A stretch of DNA of 64,000 nt from positions 434,001 to 498,000 of the forward strand of contig NW_024037051.1 in the NCBI RefSeq assembly GCF_015706575.1. The letters run 5' to 3'. Position numbers and translations under genes: made by a program. Below the pieces are notes generated by a model. The model did not search any database and was not told the DNA's origin. It saw only the letters and a list, made by a program, of their open reading frames with translations. The DNA comes from Patiria miniata. Taxonomy: Eukaryota; Echinodermata; Asteroidea; Valvatida; Asterinidae. Positions 39,763 to 53,900 of this stretch are shown in pieces (position 1 is the first letter of the stretch; the number at the start of each line of letters is the position of its first letter).

Positions 39763-39979
39763 GTGTCGCGGGCGCTTGCAGGCATTGCTGTTAGACTGAC
39801 TGCACATAGGGGTACTACTGGCATTGATGCGCTATATCTTGAATTTTCTCCGCAAGTACTGAGTTTCAAAACCTGTCCTTTTGCCAGTTGTTGGCCTACT
39901 CACACAAGCTTCCAACAAGGTATAGTTTGTGCAGAACTTCCCAGGTTAAGGTACCTTTAGACCGCGATATACGAAGTTC
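39763..39979 (+). repeat. Rearranged monomer with compensating indels (217 bp)
   Basis: Length is unchanged, but the block from 126 to 151 has one T missing, a mixed CTACTCACACAAG segment with two extra bases, and one C missing. It looks like a mosaic of a2, B and a. It falls where an A of an AAB unit is expected. Confidence 0.82.
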
Positions 39980-41932
39980 GTGTCGCGGGCGCTTGCAGGC
40001 ATTGCTGTTAGACTGACTGCACATAGGGGTACTACTGGCATTGATGCGCTATATCTTGAATTTTCTCCGCAAGTACTGGGTTTCAAAACCTGTCCTTTTG
40101 CCAGCTTGTTGGCCTACTCATTAGCTTTCGAACAAGGTATAGTTTGTGCAGAACTTCCCAGGTTAAGGTACCTTTAGACCGCGATATACGAAGTTCGTGT
40201 CGCGGGCGCTTGCAGGCATTGCTGTTAGACTGACTGCACATAGGGGTACTACTGGCATTGATGCGCTATATCTTGAATTTTCTCCGCAAGTACTGAGTTT
40301 CAAAACCTGTCCTTTTGCCAGTTTGTTGGCCTCATCACAAGCTTCCCAACAAGGTATAGTTTGTGCAGAACTTCCCAGGTTAAGGTACCTTTAGACCGCG
40401 ATATACGAAGTTCGTGTCGCGGGCGCTTGCAGGCATTGCTGTTAGACTGACTGCACATAGGGGTACTACTGGCATTGATGCGCTATATCTTGAATTTTCT
40501 CCGCAAGTACTGAGTTTCAAAACCTGTCCTTTTGCCAGTTTGTTGGCCTCATCACAAGCTTCCCAACAAGGTATAGTTTGTGCAGAACTTCCCAGGTTAA
40601 GGTACCTTTAGACCGCGATATACGAAGTTCGTGTCGCGGGCGCTTGCAGGCATTGCTGTTAGACTGACTGCACATAGGGGTACTACTGGCATTGATGCGC
40701 TATATCTTGAATTTTCTCCGCAAGTACTGGGTTTCAAAACCTGTCCTTTTGCCAGCTTGTTGGCCTACTCATTAGCTTTCGAACAAGGTATAGTTTGTGC
40801 AGAACTTCCCAGGTTAAGGTACCTTTAGACCGCGATATACGAAGTTCGTGTCGCGGGCGCTTGCAGGCATTGCTGTTAGACTGACTGCACATAGGGGTAC
40901 TACTGGCATTGATGCGCTATATCTTGAATTTTCTCCGCAAGTACTGAGTTTCAAAACCTGTCCTTTTGCCAGTTTGTTGGCCTCATCACAAGCTTCCCAA
41001 CAAGGTATAGTTTGTGCAGAACTTCCCAGGTTAAGGTACCTTTAGACCGCGATATACGAAGTTCGTGTCGCGGGCGCTTGCAGGCATTGCTGTTAGACTG
41101 ACTGCACATAGGGGTACTACTGGCATTGATGCGCTATATCTTGAATTTTCTCCGCAAGTACTGGGTTTCAAAACCTGTCCTTTTGCCAGCTTGTTGGCCT
41201 ACTCATTAGCTTTCGAACAAGGTATAGTTTGTGCAGAACTTCCCAGGTTAAGGTACCTTTAGACCGCGATATACGAAGTTCGTGTCGCGGGCGCTTGCAG
41301 GCATTGCTGTTAGACTGACTGCACATAGGGGTACTACTGGCATTGATGCGCTATATCTTGAATTTTCTCCGCAAGTACTGAGTTTCAAAACCTGTCCTTT
41401 TGCCAGTTTGTTGGCCTCATCACAAGCTTCCCAACAAGGTATAGTTTGTGCAGAACTTCCCAGGTTAAGGTACCTTTAGACCGCGATATACGAAGTTCGT
41501 GTCGCGGGCGCTTGCAGGCATTGCTGTTAGACTGACTGCACATAGGGGTACTACTGGCATTGATGCGCTATATCTTGAATTTTCTCCGCAAGTACTGAGT
41601 TTCAAAACCTGTCCTTTTGCCAGTTTGTTGGCCTCATCACAAGCTTCCCAACAAGGTATAGTTTGTGCAGAACTTCCCAGGTTAAGGTACCTTTAGACCG
41701 CGATATACGAAGTTCGTGTCGCGGGCGCTTGCAGGCATTGCTGTTAGACTGACTGCACATAGGGGTACTACTGGCATTGATGCGCTATATCTTGAATTTT
41801 CTCCGCAAGTACTGGGTTTCAAAACCTGTCCTTTTGCCAGCTTGTTGGCCTACTCATTAGCTTTCGAACAAGGTATAGTTTGTGCAGAACTTCCCAGGTT
41901 AAGGTACCTTTAGACCGCGATATACGAAGTTC

Positions 41933-44900
41933 GTGTCGCGGGCGCTTGCAGGCATTGCTGTTAGACTGACTGCACATAGGGGTACTACTGGCATTGATGC
42001 GCTATATCTTGAATTTTCTCCGCAAGTACTGAGTTTCAAAACCTGTCCTTTTGCCAGTTTTGGGCCTCATCACAAGCTTCCCAACAAGGTATAGTTTGTG
42101 CAGAACTTCCCAGGTTAAGGTACCTTTAGACCGCGATATACGAAGTTCGTGTCGCGGGCGCTTGCAGGCATTGCTGTTAGACTGACTGCACATAGGGGTA
42201 CTACTGGCATTGATGCGCTATATCTTGAATTTTCTCCGCAAGTACTGGGTTTCAAAACCTGTCCTTTTGCCAGCTGTTGGCCTACTCATTAGCTTTCGAA
42301 CAAGGTATAGTTTGTGCAGAACTTCCCAGGTTAAGGTACCTTTAGACCGCGATATACGAAGTTCGTGTCGCGGGCGCTTGCAGGCATTGCTGTTAGACTG
42401 ACTGCACATAGGGGTACTACTGGCATTGATGCGCTATATCTTGAAATTTCTCCGCAAGTACTGAGTTTCAAAACCTGTCCTTTTGCCAGTTGTTGGCCTC
42501 ATCACAAGCTTCAACAAGGTATAGTTTGTGCAGAACTTCCCAGGTTAAGGTACCTTTAGACCGCGATATACGAAGTTCGTGTCGCGGGCGCTTGCAGGCA
42601 TTGCTGTTAGACTGACTGCACATAGGGGTACTACTGGCATTGATGCGCTATATCTTGAATTTTCTCCGCAAGTACTGAGTTTCAAAACCTGTCCTTTTGC
42701 CAGTTTGTTGGCCTCATCACAAGCTTCCCAACAAGGTATAGTTTGTGCAGAACTTCCCAGGTTAAGGTACCTTTAGACCGCGATATACGAAGTTCGTGTC
42801 GCGGGCGCTTGCAGGCATTGCTGTTAGACTGACTGCACATAGGGGTACTACTGGCATTGATGCGCTATATCTTGAATTTTCTCCGCAAGTACTGGGTTTC
42901 AAAACCTGTCCTTTTGCCAGCTTTGTTGGCCTACTCATTAGCTTTCGAACAAGGTATAGTTTGTGCAGAACTTCCCAGGTTAAGGTACCTTTAGACCGCG
43001 ATATACGAAGTTCGTGTCGCGGGCGCTTGCAGGCATTGCTGTTAGACTGACTGCACATAGGGGTACTACTGGCATTGATGCGCTATATCTTGAATTTTTC
43101 TCCAAGTACTGGGTTTCAAAACCTGTCCTTTTGCCAGCTTGTTGGCCTACTCATTAGCTTTCGAACAAGGTATAGTTTGTGCAGAACTTCCCAGGTTAAG
43201 GTACCTTTAGACCGCGATATACGAAGTTCGTGTCGCGGGCGCTTGCAGGCATTGCTGTTAGACTGACTGCACATAGGGGTACTACTGGCATTGATGCGCT
43301 ATATCTTGAATTTTCTCCGCAAGTACTGAGTTTCAAAACCTGTCCTTTTGCCAGTTTGTTGGCCTCATCACAAGCTTCCCAACAAGGTATAGTTTGTGCA
43401 GAACTTCCCAGGTTAAGGTACCTTTAGACCGCGATATACGAAGTTCGTGTCGCGGGCGCTTGCAGGCATTGCTGTTAGACTGACTGCACATAGGGGTACT
43501 ACTGGCATTGATGCGCTATATCTTGAATTTTCTCCGCAAGTACTGAGTTTCAAAACCTGTCCTTTTGCCAGTTTGTTGGCCTCATCACAAGCTTCCCAAC
43601 AAGGTATAGTTTGTGCAGAACTTCCCAGGTTAAGGTACCTTTAGACCGCGATATACGAAGTTCGTGTCGCGGGCGCTTGCAGGCATTGCTGTTAGACTGA
43701 CTGCACATAGGGGTACTACTGGCATTGATGCGCTATATCTTGAATTTTCTCCGCAAGTACTGGGTTTCAAAACCTGTCCTTTTGCCAGTTGTTGGCCTCA
43801 TCAAGCTTTCCAACAAGGTATAGTTTGTGCAGAACTTCCCAGGTTAAGGTACCTTTAGACCGCGATATACGAAGTTCGTGTCGCGGGCGCTTGCAGGCAT
43901 TGCTGTTAGACTGACTGCACATAGGGGTACTACTGGCATTGATGCGCTATATCTTGAATTTTCTCCGCAAGTATGAGTTTCAAAACCTGTCCTTTTGCCA
44001 GTTTGTTGGCCTCATCACAAGCTTCCCAACAAGGTATAGTTTGTGCAGAACTTCCCAGGTTAAGGTACCTTTAGACCGCGATATACGAAGTTCGTGTCGC
44101 GGGCGCTTGCAGGCATTGCTGTTAGACTGACTGCACATAGGGGTACTACTGGCATTGATGCGCTATATCTTGAATTTTCTCCGCAAGTACTGAGTTTCAA
44201 AACCTGTCCTTTTGCCAGTTGTTGGCCTACTCATTAGCTTTCGAACAAGGTATAGTTTGTGCAGAACTTCCCAGGTTAAGGTACCTTTAGACCGCGATAT
44301 ACGAAGTTCGTGTCGCGGGCGCTTGCAGGCATTGCTGTTAGACTGACTGCACATAGGGGTACTACTGGCATTGATGCGCTATATCTTGAATTTTCTCCGC
44401 AAGTACTGAGTTTCAAAACCTGTCCTTTTGCCAGTTGTTGGCCTCATCACAAGCTTCCCAACAAGGTATAGTTTGTGCAGAACTTCCAGGTTAAGGTACC
44501 TTTAGACCGCGATATACGAAGTTCGTGTCGCGGGCGCTTGCAGGCATTGCTGTTAGACTGACTGCACATAGGGGTACTACTGGCATTGATGCGCATATCT
44601 TGAATTTTTCCGCAAGTACTGAGTTTCAAAACCTGTCCTTTTGCCAGTTTGTTGGCCTCATCATTAGCTTCCAAACAAGGTATAGTTTGTGCAGAACTTC
44701 CCAGGTTAAGGTACCTTTAGACCGCGATATACGAAGTTCGTGTCGCGGGCGCTTGCAGGCATTGCTGTTAGACTGACTGCACATAGGGGTACTACTGGCA
44801 TTGATGCGCTATATCTTGAATTTTCTCCGCAAGTACTGGAGTTTCAAAACCTGTCCTTTTGCCAGTTTGTTGGCCTACTCATTAGCTTCCGAACAAGGTA

Positions 44901-47900
44901 TAGTTTGTGCAGAACTTCCCAGGTTAAGGTACCTTTAGACCGCGATATACGAAGTTCGTGTCGCGGGCGCTTGCAGGCATTGCTGTTAGACTGACTGCAC
45001 ATAGGGGTACTACTGGCATTGATGCGCTATATCTTGAATTTTCTCCGCAAGTACTGGGTTTCAAAACCTGTCCTTTTGCCAGCTTGTTGGCCTACTCATT
45101 AGCTTTCGAACAAGGTATAGTTTGTGCAGAACTTCCCAGGTTAAGGTACCTTTAGACCGCGATATACGAAGTTCGTGTCGCGGGCGCTTGCAGGCATTGC
45201 TGTTAGACTGACTGCACATAGGGGTACTACTGGCATTGATGCGCTATATCTTGAATTTTCTCCGCAAGTACTGAGTTTCAAAACCTGTCCTTTTGCCAGT
45301 TTGTTGGCCTCATCACATTAGTCCCAACAAGGTATAGTTTGTGCAGAACTTCCCAGGTTAAGGTACCTTTAGACCGCGATATACGAAGTTCGTGTCGCGG
45401 GCGCTTGCAGGCATTGCTGTTAGACTGACTGCACATAGGGGTACTACTGGCATTGATGCGCTATATCTTGAATTTTCTCCGCAAGTACTGGGTTTCAAAA
45501 CCTGTCCTTTTGCCAGCTTGTTGGCCTACTCATTAGCTTTCGAACAAGGTATAGTTTGTGCAGAACTTCCCAGGTTAAGGTACCTTTAGACCGCGATATA
45601 CGAAGTTCGTGTCGCGGGCGCTTGCAGGCATTGCTGTTAGACTGACTGCACATAGGGGTACTACTGGCATTGATGCGCTATATCTTGAATTTTCTCCGCA
45701 AGTACTGAGTTAAAAACCTGTCCTTTTGCCAGTTGTTGGCCTCATCACAAGCTTCCCAACAAGGTATAGTTTGTGCAGAACTTCCCAGGTTAAGGTACCT
45801 TTAGACCGCGATATACGAAGTTCGTGTCGCGGGCGCTTGCAGGCATTGCTGTTAGACTGACTGCACATAGGGGTACTACTGGCATTGATGCGCTATATCT
45901 TGAATTTTCTCCGCAAGTACTGAGTTTCAAAACCTGTCTTTTGCCAGTTTGTTGGCCTCATCACAAGCTTCCCAACAAGGTATAGTTTGTGCAGAACTTC
46001 CCGTTAAGGTACCTTTAGACCGCGATATACGAAGTTCGTGTCGCGGGCGCTTGCAGGCATTGCTGTTAGACTGACTGCACATAGGGGTACTACTGGCATT
46101 GATGCGCTATATCTTGAATTTCTCCGCAAGTACTGGGTTTCAAAACCTGTCCTTTTGCCAGCTTGTTGGCCTACTCATTAGCTTTCGAACAAGGTATAGT
46201 TTGTGCAGAACTTCCCAGGTTAAGGTACCTTTAGACCGCGATATACGAAGTTCGTGTCGCGGGCGCTTGCAGGCATTGCTGTTAGACTGACTGCACATAG
46301 GGGTACTACTGGCATTGATGCGCTATATCTTGAATTTTCTCCGCAAGTACTGAGTTTCAAAACCTGTCCTTTTGCCAGTTTGTTGGCCTCATCACAAGCT
46401 TCCCAACAAGGTATAGTTTGTGCAGAACTTCCCAGGTTAAGGTACCTTTAGACCGCGATATACGAAGTTCGTGTCGCGGGCGCTTGCAGGCATTGCTGTT
46501 AGACTGACTGCACATAGGGGTACTACTGGCATTGATGCGCTATATCTTGAATTTTCTCCGCAAGTACTGGGTTTCAAAACCTGTCCTTTTGCCAGCTTGT
46601 TGGCCTACTCATTAGCTTTCGAACAAGGTATAGTTTGTGCAGAACTTCCCAGGTTAAGGTACCTTTAGACCGCGATATACGAAGTTCGTGTCGCGGGCGC
46701 TTGCAGGCATTGCTGTTAGACTGACTGCACATAGGGGTACTACTGGCATTGATGCGCTATATCTTGAATTTTCTCCGCAAGTACTGAGTTTCAAAACCTG
46801 TCCTTTTGCCAGTTTGTTGGCCTCATCACAAGCTTCCCAACAAGGTATAGTTTGTGCAGAACTTCCCAGGTTAAGGTACCTTTAGACCGCGATATACGAA
46901 GTTCGTGTCGCGGGCGCTTGCAGGCATTGCTGTTAGACTGACTGCACATAGGGGTACTACTGGCATTGATGCGCTAATCTTGAATTTTCTCCGCAAGTAC
47001 TGAGTTTCAAAACCTGTCCTTTTGCCAGTTTGTTGGCCTACACAAAGCTTCCCAACAAGGTATAGTTTGTGCAGAACTTCCCAGGTTAAGGTACCTTTAG
47101 ACCGCGATATACGAAGTTCGTGTCGCGGGCGCTTGCAGGCATTGCTGTTAGACTGACTGCACATAGGGGTACTACTGGCATTGATGCGCTATATCTTGAA
47201 TTTTCTCCGCAAGTACTGGGTTTCAAAACCTGTCCTTTTGCCAGCTTGTTGGCCTACTCATTAGCTTTCAAAACAAGGTATAGTTTGTGCAGAATTCCCA
47301 GGTTAAGGTACCTTTAGACCGCGATATACGAAGTTCGTGTCGCGGGCGCTTGCAGGCATTGCTGTTAGACTGACTGCACATAGGGGTACTACTGGCATTG
47401 ATGCGCTATATCTTGAATTTTCTCCGCAAGTACTGAGTTTCAAAACCTGTCTTTTGCCAGCAGTTGTGGCCTCATCACAAGCTTCCCAACAAGGTATAGT
47501 TTGTGCAGAACTTCCCAGGTTAAGGTACCTTTAGACCGCGATATACGAAGTTTCGTGTCGCGGGCGCTTGCAGGCATTGCTGTTAGACTGACTGCACATA
47601 GGGGTACTACTGGCATTGATGCGCTATATCTTGAATTTTCTCCGCAAGTACTGGGTTTCAAAACCTGTCCTTTTGCCAGCTTGTTGGCCTACTCATTAGC
47701 TTTCGAACAAGGTATAGTTTGTGCAGAACTTCCCAGGTTAAGGTACCTTTAGACCGCGATATACGAAGTTCGTGTCGCGGGCGCTTGCAGGCATTGCTGT
47801 TAGACTGACTGCACATAGGGGTACTACTGGCATTGATGCGCTATATCTTGAATTTTCTCCGCAAGTACTGAGTTTCAAAACCTGTCCTTTTGCCAGTTTG

Positions 47901-50900
47901 TTGGCCTCATCACAAGCTTCCAAACAAGGTATAGTTTGTGCAGAACTTCCCAGGTTAAGGTACCTTTAGACCGCGATATACGAAGTTCGTGTCGCGGGCG
48001 CTTGCAGGCATTGCTGTTAGACTGACTGCACATAGGGGTACTACTGGCATTGATGCGCTATATCTTGAATTTTCTCCGCAAGTACTGAGTTTCAAAACCT
48101 GTCCTTTTGCCAGTTTGTTGGCCTCATCACAAGCTTCCAACAAGGTATAGTTTGTGCAGAACTTCCCAGGTTAAGGTACCTTTAGACCGCGATATACGAA
48201 GTTCGTGTCGCGGGCGCTTGCAGGCATTGCTGTTAGACTGACTGCACATAGGGGTACTACTGGCATTGATGCGCTATATCTTGAATTTTCTCCGCAAGTA
48301 CTGGGTTTCAAAACCTGTCCTTTTGCCAGCTTGTTGGCCTAATCATTAGCTTTCGAACAAGGTATAGTTTGTGCAGAACTTCCCAGGTTAAGGTACCTTT
48401 AGACCGCGATATACGAAGTTCGTGTCGCGGGCGCTTGCAGGCATTGCTGTTAGACTGACTGCACATAGGGGTACTACTGGCATTGATGCGCTATATCTTG
48501 AATTTCTCCGCAAGTACTGAGTTTCAAAACCTGTCCTTTTGCCAGTTTGTTGGCCTCATCACAAGCTTCCCAACAAGGTATAGTTTGTGCAGAACTTCCC
48601 AGGTTAAGGTACCTTTAGACCGCGATATACGAAGTTCGTGTCGCGGGCGCTTGCAGGCATTGCTGTTAGACTGACTGCACATAGGGGTACTACTGGCATT
48701 GATGCGCTATATCTTGAATTTTCTCCGCAAGTACTGGGTTTCAAAACCTGTCCTTTTGCCAGCTTGTTGGCCTACTCATTAGCTTTCGAACAAGGTATAG
48801 TTTGTGCAGAACTTCCCAGGTTAAGGTACCTTTAGACCGCGATATACGAAGTTCGTGTCGCGGGCGCTTGCAGGCATTGCTGTTAGACTGACTGCACATA
48901 GGGGTACTACTGGCATTGATGCGCTATATCTTGAATTTCTCCGCAAGTACTGAGTTTCAAAACCTGTCCTTTTGCCAGTTTGTTGGCCTCATCACAAGCT
49001 TCCCAACAAGGTATAGTTTGTGCAGAACTTCCCAGGTTAAGGTACCTTTAGACCGCGATATACGAAGTTCGTGTCGCGGGCGCTTGCAGGCATTGCTGTT
49101 AGACTGACTGCACATAGGGGTACTACTGGCATTGATGCGCTATATCTTGAATTTTCTCCGCAAGTACTGGTTTCAAAAACTGTCCTTTTGCCAGCTTGTT
49201 GGCCTACTCATAGCTTTCGAACAAGGTATAGTTTGTGCAGAACTTCCCAGGTTAAGGTACCTTTAGACCGCGATATACGAAGTCGTCGTGTCGCGGGCGC
49301 TTGCAGGCATTGCTGTTAGACTGACTGCACATAGGGGTACTACTGGCATTGATGCGCTATATCTTGAATTTTCTCCGCAAGTACTGAGTTTCAAAACCTG
49401 TCCTTTTGCCAGCTTGTTGCCTGGCTCATCATAGCTTTCCAACAAGGTATAGTTTGTGCAGAACTTCCCAGGTTAAGGTACCTTTAGACCGCGATATACG
49501 AAGTTCGTGTCGCGGGCGCTTGCAGGCATTGCTGTTAGACTGACTGCACATAGGGGTACTACTGGCATTGATGCGCTATATCTTGAATTTTCTCCGCAAG
49601 TACTGGTTTCAAAACCTGTCCTTTTGCCAGTTGTTGGCCTACTCATTAGCTTGAACAAGGTATAGTTTGTGCAGAACTTCCCAGGTTAAGGTACCTTTAG
49701 ACCGCGATATACGAAGTTCGTGTCGCGGGCGCTTGCAGGCATTGCTGTTAGACTGACTGCACATAGGGGTACTACTGGCATTGATGCGCTATATCTTGAA
49801 TTTTCTCCGCAAGTACTGGGTTTCAAAACCTGTCCTTTTGCCAGCTTGTTGGCCTCATCATTAGCTTTCGAACAAGGTATAGTTTGTGCAGAACTTCCCA
49901 GGTTAAGGTACCTTTAGACCGCGATATACGAAGTTCGTGTCGCGGGCGCTTGCAGGCATTGCTGTTAGACTGACTGCACATAGGGGTACTACTGGCATTG
50001 ATGCGCTATATCTTGAATTTTCTCCGCAAGTACTGAGTTTCAAAACCTGTCCTTTTGCCAGTTTGTTGGCCTCATCACAAGCTTCCCAACAAGGTATAGT
50101 TTGTGCAGAACTTCCCAGGTTAAGGTACCTTTAGACCGCGATATACGAAGTTCGTGTCGCGGGCGCTTGCAGGCATTGCTGTTAGACTGACTGCACATAG
50201 GGGTACTACTGGCATTGATGCGCTATATCTTGAATTTTCTCCGCAAGTACTGAGTTTCAAAACCTGTCCTTTTGCCAGTTTGTTGGCCTATCACAAGCTT
50301 CGAACAAGGTATAGTTTGTGCAGAACTTCCCAGGTTAAGGTACCTTTAGACCGCGATATACGAAGTTCGTGTCGCGGGCGCTTGCAGGCATTGCTGTTAG
50401 ACTGACTGCACATAGGGGTACTACTGGCATTGATGCGCTATATCTTGAATTTTCTCCGCAAGTACTGAGTTTCAAAAACTGTCCTTTTGCCAGCTTGTTG
50501 GCCTACTCATTAGCTTCGAACAAGGTATAGTTGTGCAGAACTCCCAGGTTAAGGTACCTTTAGACCGCGATATACGAAGTTCGTGTCGCGGGCGCTTGCA
50601 GGCATTGCTGTTAGACTGACTGCACATAGGGGTACTACTGGCATTGATGCGCTATATCTTGAATTTTCTCCGCAAGTACTGAGTTTCAAAACCTGTCCTT
50701 TTGCCAGTTTGTTGGCCTCATCACAAGCTTCCCAACAAGGTATAGTTTGTGCAGAACTTCCAGGTTAAGGTACCTTTAGACCGCGATATACGAAGTTCGT
50801 GTCGCGCGGGCGCTTGCAGGCATTGCTGTTAGACTGACTGCACATAGGGGTACTACTGGCATTGATGCGCTATATCTTGAATTTTCTCCGCAAGTACTGA

Positions 50901-53900
50901 GTTTCAAAACCTGTCTTTTGCCAGTTTGTTGGCCTCATCACAAGCTTCCCAACAAGGTATAGTTTGTGCAGAACTTCCCAGGTTAAGGTACCTTTAGACC
51001 GCGATATACGAAGTTCGTGTCGCGGGCGCTTGCAGGCATTGCTGTTAGACTGACTGCACATAGGGGTACTACTGGCATTGATGCGCTATATCTTGAATTT
51101 TCTCCGCAAGTACTGGGTTTCAAAACCTGTCCTTTTGCCAGCTTGTTGGCCTATCATTAGCTTTCGAACAAGGTATAGTTTGTGCAGAACTTCCCAGGTT
51201 AAGGTACCTTTAGACCGCGATATACGAAGTTCGTGTCGCGGGCGCTTGCAGGCATTGCTGTTAGACTGACTGCACATAGGGGTACTACTGGCATTGATGC
51301 GCTATATCTTGAATTTTCTCCGCAAGTACTGAGTTTCAAAACCTGTCCTTTTGCCAGTTGTTGGCCTCATCACAAGCTTTCCAACAAGGTATAGTTTGTG
51401 CAGAACTTCCCAGGTTAAGGTACCTTTAGACCGCGATATACGAAGTTCGTGTCGCGGGCGCTTGCAGGCATTGCTGTTAGACTGACTGCACATAGGGGTA
51501 CTACTGGCATTGATGCGCTATATCTTGAATTTTCTCCGCAAGTATGAGTTTCAAAACCTGTCCTTTTGCCAGTTTGTTGGCCTCATCACAAGCTTCCCAA
51601 CAAGGTATAGTTTGTGCAGAACTTCCCAGGTTAAGGTACCTTTAGACCGCGATATACGAAGTTCGTGTCGCGGGCGCTTGCAGGCATTGCTGTGTTAGAC
51701 TGACTGCACATAGGGGTACTACTGGCATTGATGCGCTATATCTTGAATTTTCTCCGCAAGTACTGGTTTCAAAACCTGTCCTTTTGCCAGTTGTTGGCCT
51801 ACTCATTAGCTTTCGAACAAGGTATAGTTTGTGCAGAACTTCCCAGGTTAAGGTACCTTTAGACCGCGATATACGAAGTTCGTGTCGCGGGCGCTTGCAG
51901 GCATTGCTGTTAGACTGACTGCACATAGGGGTACTACTGGCATTGATGCGTATATCTTGAATTTTCTCCGCAAGTACTGGTTTCAAAACCTGTCCTTTTG
52001 CCAGTTTGTTGGCCTCATCACAAGCTTCCCAACAAGGTATAGTTTGTGCAGAACTTCCCAGGTTAAGGTACCTTTAGACCGCGATATACGAAGTTCGTGT
52101 CGCGGGCGCTTGCCAGGCATTGCTGTTAGACTGACTGCACATAGGGGTACTACTGGCATTGATGCTATATCTTGAATTTCTCCGCAAGTACTGAGTTTCA
52201 AAACCTGTCCTTTTGCCAGCTTGTTGGCCTACTCATTAGCTTTCGAACAAGGTATAGTTTGTGCAGAACTTCCCAGGTTAAGGTACTTTAGACCGCGATA
52301 TACGAAGTTCGTGTCGCGGGCGCTTGCAGGCATTGCTGTTAGACTGACTGCACATAGGGGTACTACTGGCATTGATGCGCTATATCTGAATTTTCTCCGC
52401 AAGTACTGGGTTTCAAAACCTGTCCTTTTGCCAGCTTGTTGGCTACTCACAAGCTTTCGAACAAGGTATAGTTTGTGCAGAACTTCCCAGGTTAAGGTAC
52501 CTTTAGACCGCGATATACGAAGTTCGTGTCGCGGGCGCTTGCAGGCATTGCTGTTAGACTGACTGCACATAGGGGTACTACTGGCATTGATGCGCTATAT
52601 CTTGAATTTTCTCCGCAAGTACTGAGTTCAAAACCTGTCCTTTTGCCAGTTTGTTGGCCTCATCACAAGCTTCCCAACAAGGTATAGTTTGTGCAGAACT
52701 TCCCAGGTTAAGGTACCTTTAGACCGCGATATACGAAGTTCGTGTCGCGGGCGCTTGCAGGCATTGCTGTTAGACTGACTGCACATAGGGTACTACTGGC
52801 ATTGATGCGCTATATCTTGAATTTTCGCAAGTACTGGGTTCAAAAACTGTCCTTTTGCCAGCTTGTTGGCCTATCATCATAGCTTTCGAACAAGGTAGTT
52901 TGTGCAGAACTTCCCAGGTTAAGGTACCTTTAGACCGCGATATACGAAAGTTCGTGTCGCGGGCGCTTGCAGGCATTGCTGTTAGACTGACTGCACATAG
53001 GGGTACTACTGGCATTGATGCGCTATATCTTGAATTTCTCCGCAAGTACTGAGTTTCAAAACCTGTCCTTTGCCAGCTTGTTGGCCTCATCACAAGCTTC
53101 CCAACAAGGTATAGTTTGTGCAGAACTTCCAGGTTAAGGTACCTTTAGACCGCGATATACGAAGTTCGTGTCGCGGGCGCTTGCAGGCATTGCTGTTAGA
53201 CTGACTGCACATAGGGGTACTACTGGCATTGATGCGCTATATCTTGAATTTTCTCCGCAAGTACTGGGTTTCAAAACCTGTCTTTTGCCAGCTGTTGGCC
53301 CTACTCATTAGCTTCGAACAAGGTATAGTTTGTGCAGAACTTCCCAGGTTAAGGTACCTTTAGACCGCGATATACGAAGTTCGTGTCGCGGGCGCTTGCA
53401 GGCATTGCTGTTAGACTGACTGCACATAGGGGTACTACTGGCATTGATGCGCTATATCTTGAATTTTCTCCGCAAGTACGGAGTTTCAAAACCTGTCCTT
53501 TGCCAAGCTTGTTGGCCCATCACAAGCTTCCCAACAAGGTATAGTTTGTGCAGAACTTCCCAGGTTAAGGTACCTTTAGACCGCGATATACGAAGTTCGT
53601 GTCGCGGGCGCTTGCAGGCATTGCTGTTAGACTGACTGCACATAGGGGTACTACTGGCATTGATGCGCTATATCTTGAATTTTCTCCGCAAGTACTGAGT
53701 TTCAAAACCTGTCCTTTGCAGTTTGTTGGCCTCATCACAAGCTTCCCAACAAGGTATAGTTTGTGCAGAACTTCCCAGGTTAAGGTACCTTTAGACCGCG
53801 ATATACGAAGTTCGTGTCGCGGGCGCTTGCAGGCATTGCTGTTAGACTGACTGCACATAGGGGTACTACTGGCATTGATGCGCTATATCTTGAATTTCTC

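Larger units (their letters stand above)
18095..41932 (+). repeat. Right part of the clean array: AB dimers and AAB trimers
   Basis: If a, a2 and C are counted as A-block and b1, b2 and D as B-block, the 110 monomers parse into 42 units. Writing 2 for AB and 3 for AAB, the order from 18095 is 2 3 2 2 3 2 3 2 2 2 3 2 3 2 3 3 3, a lone B at 27182, then from 27398 2 3 2 3 2 3 2 3 3 2 3 3 3 2 3 3 2 3 2 3, a lone B at 38678, 2, a lone D at 39329, then 3 3 2 3 ending at 41932. There are 19 dimers and 23 trimers. I count the mixed monomer at 39763 as A-block and the deleted one at 25252 as A-block. No run of three A-block monomers occurs. Confidence 0.85.
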
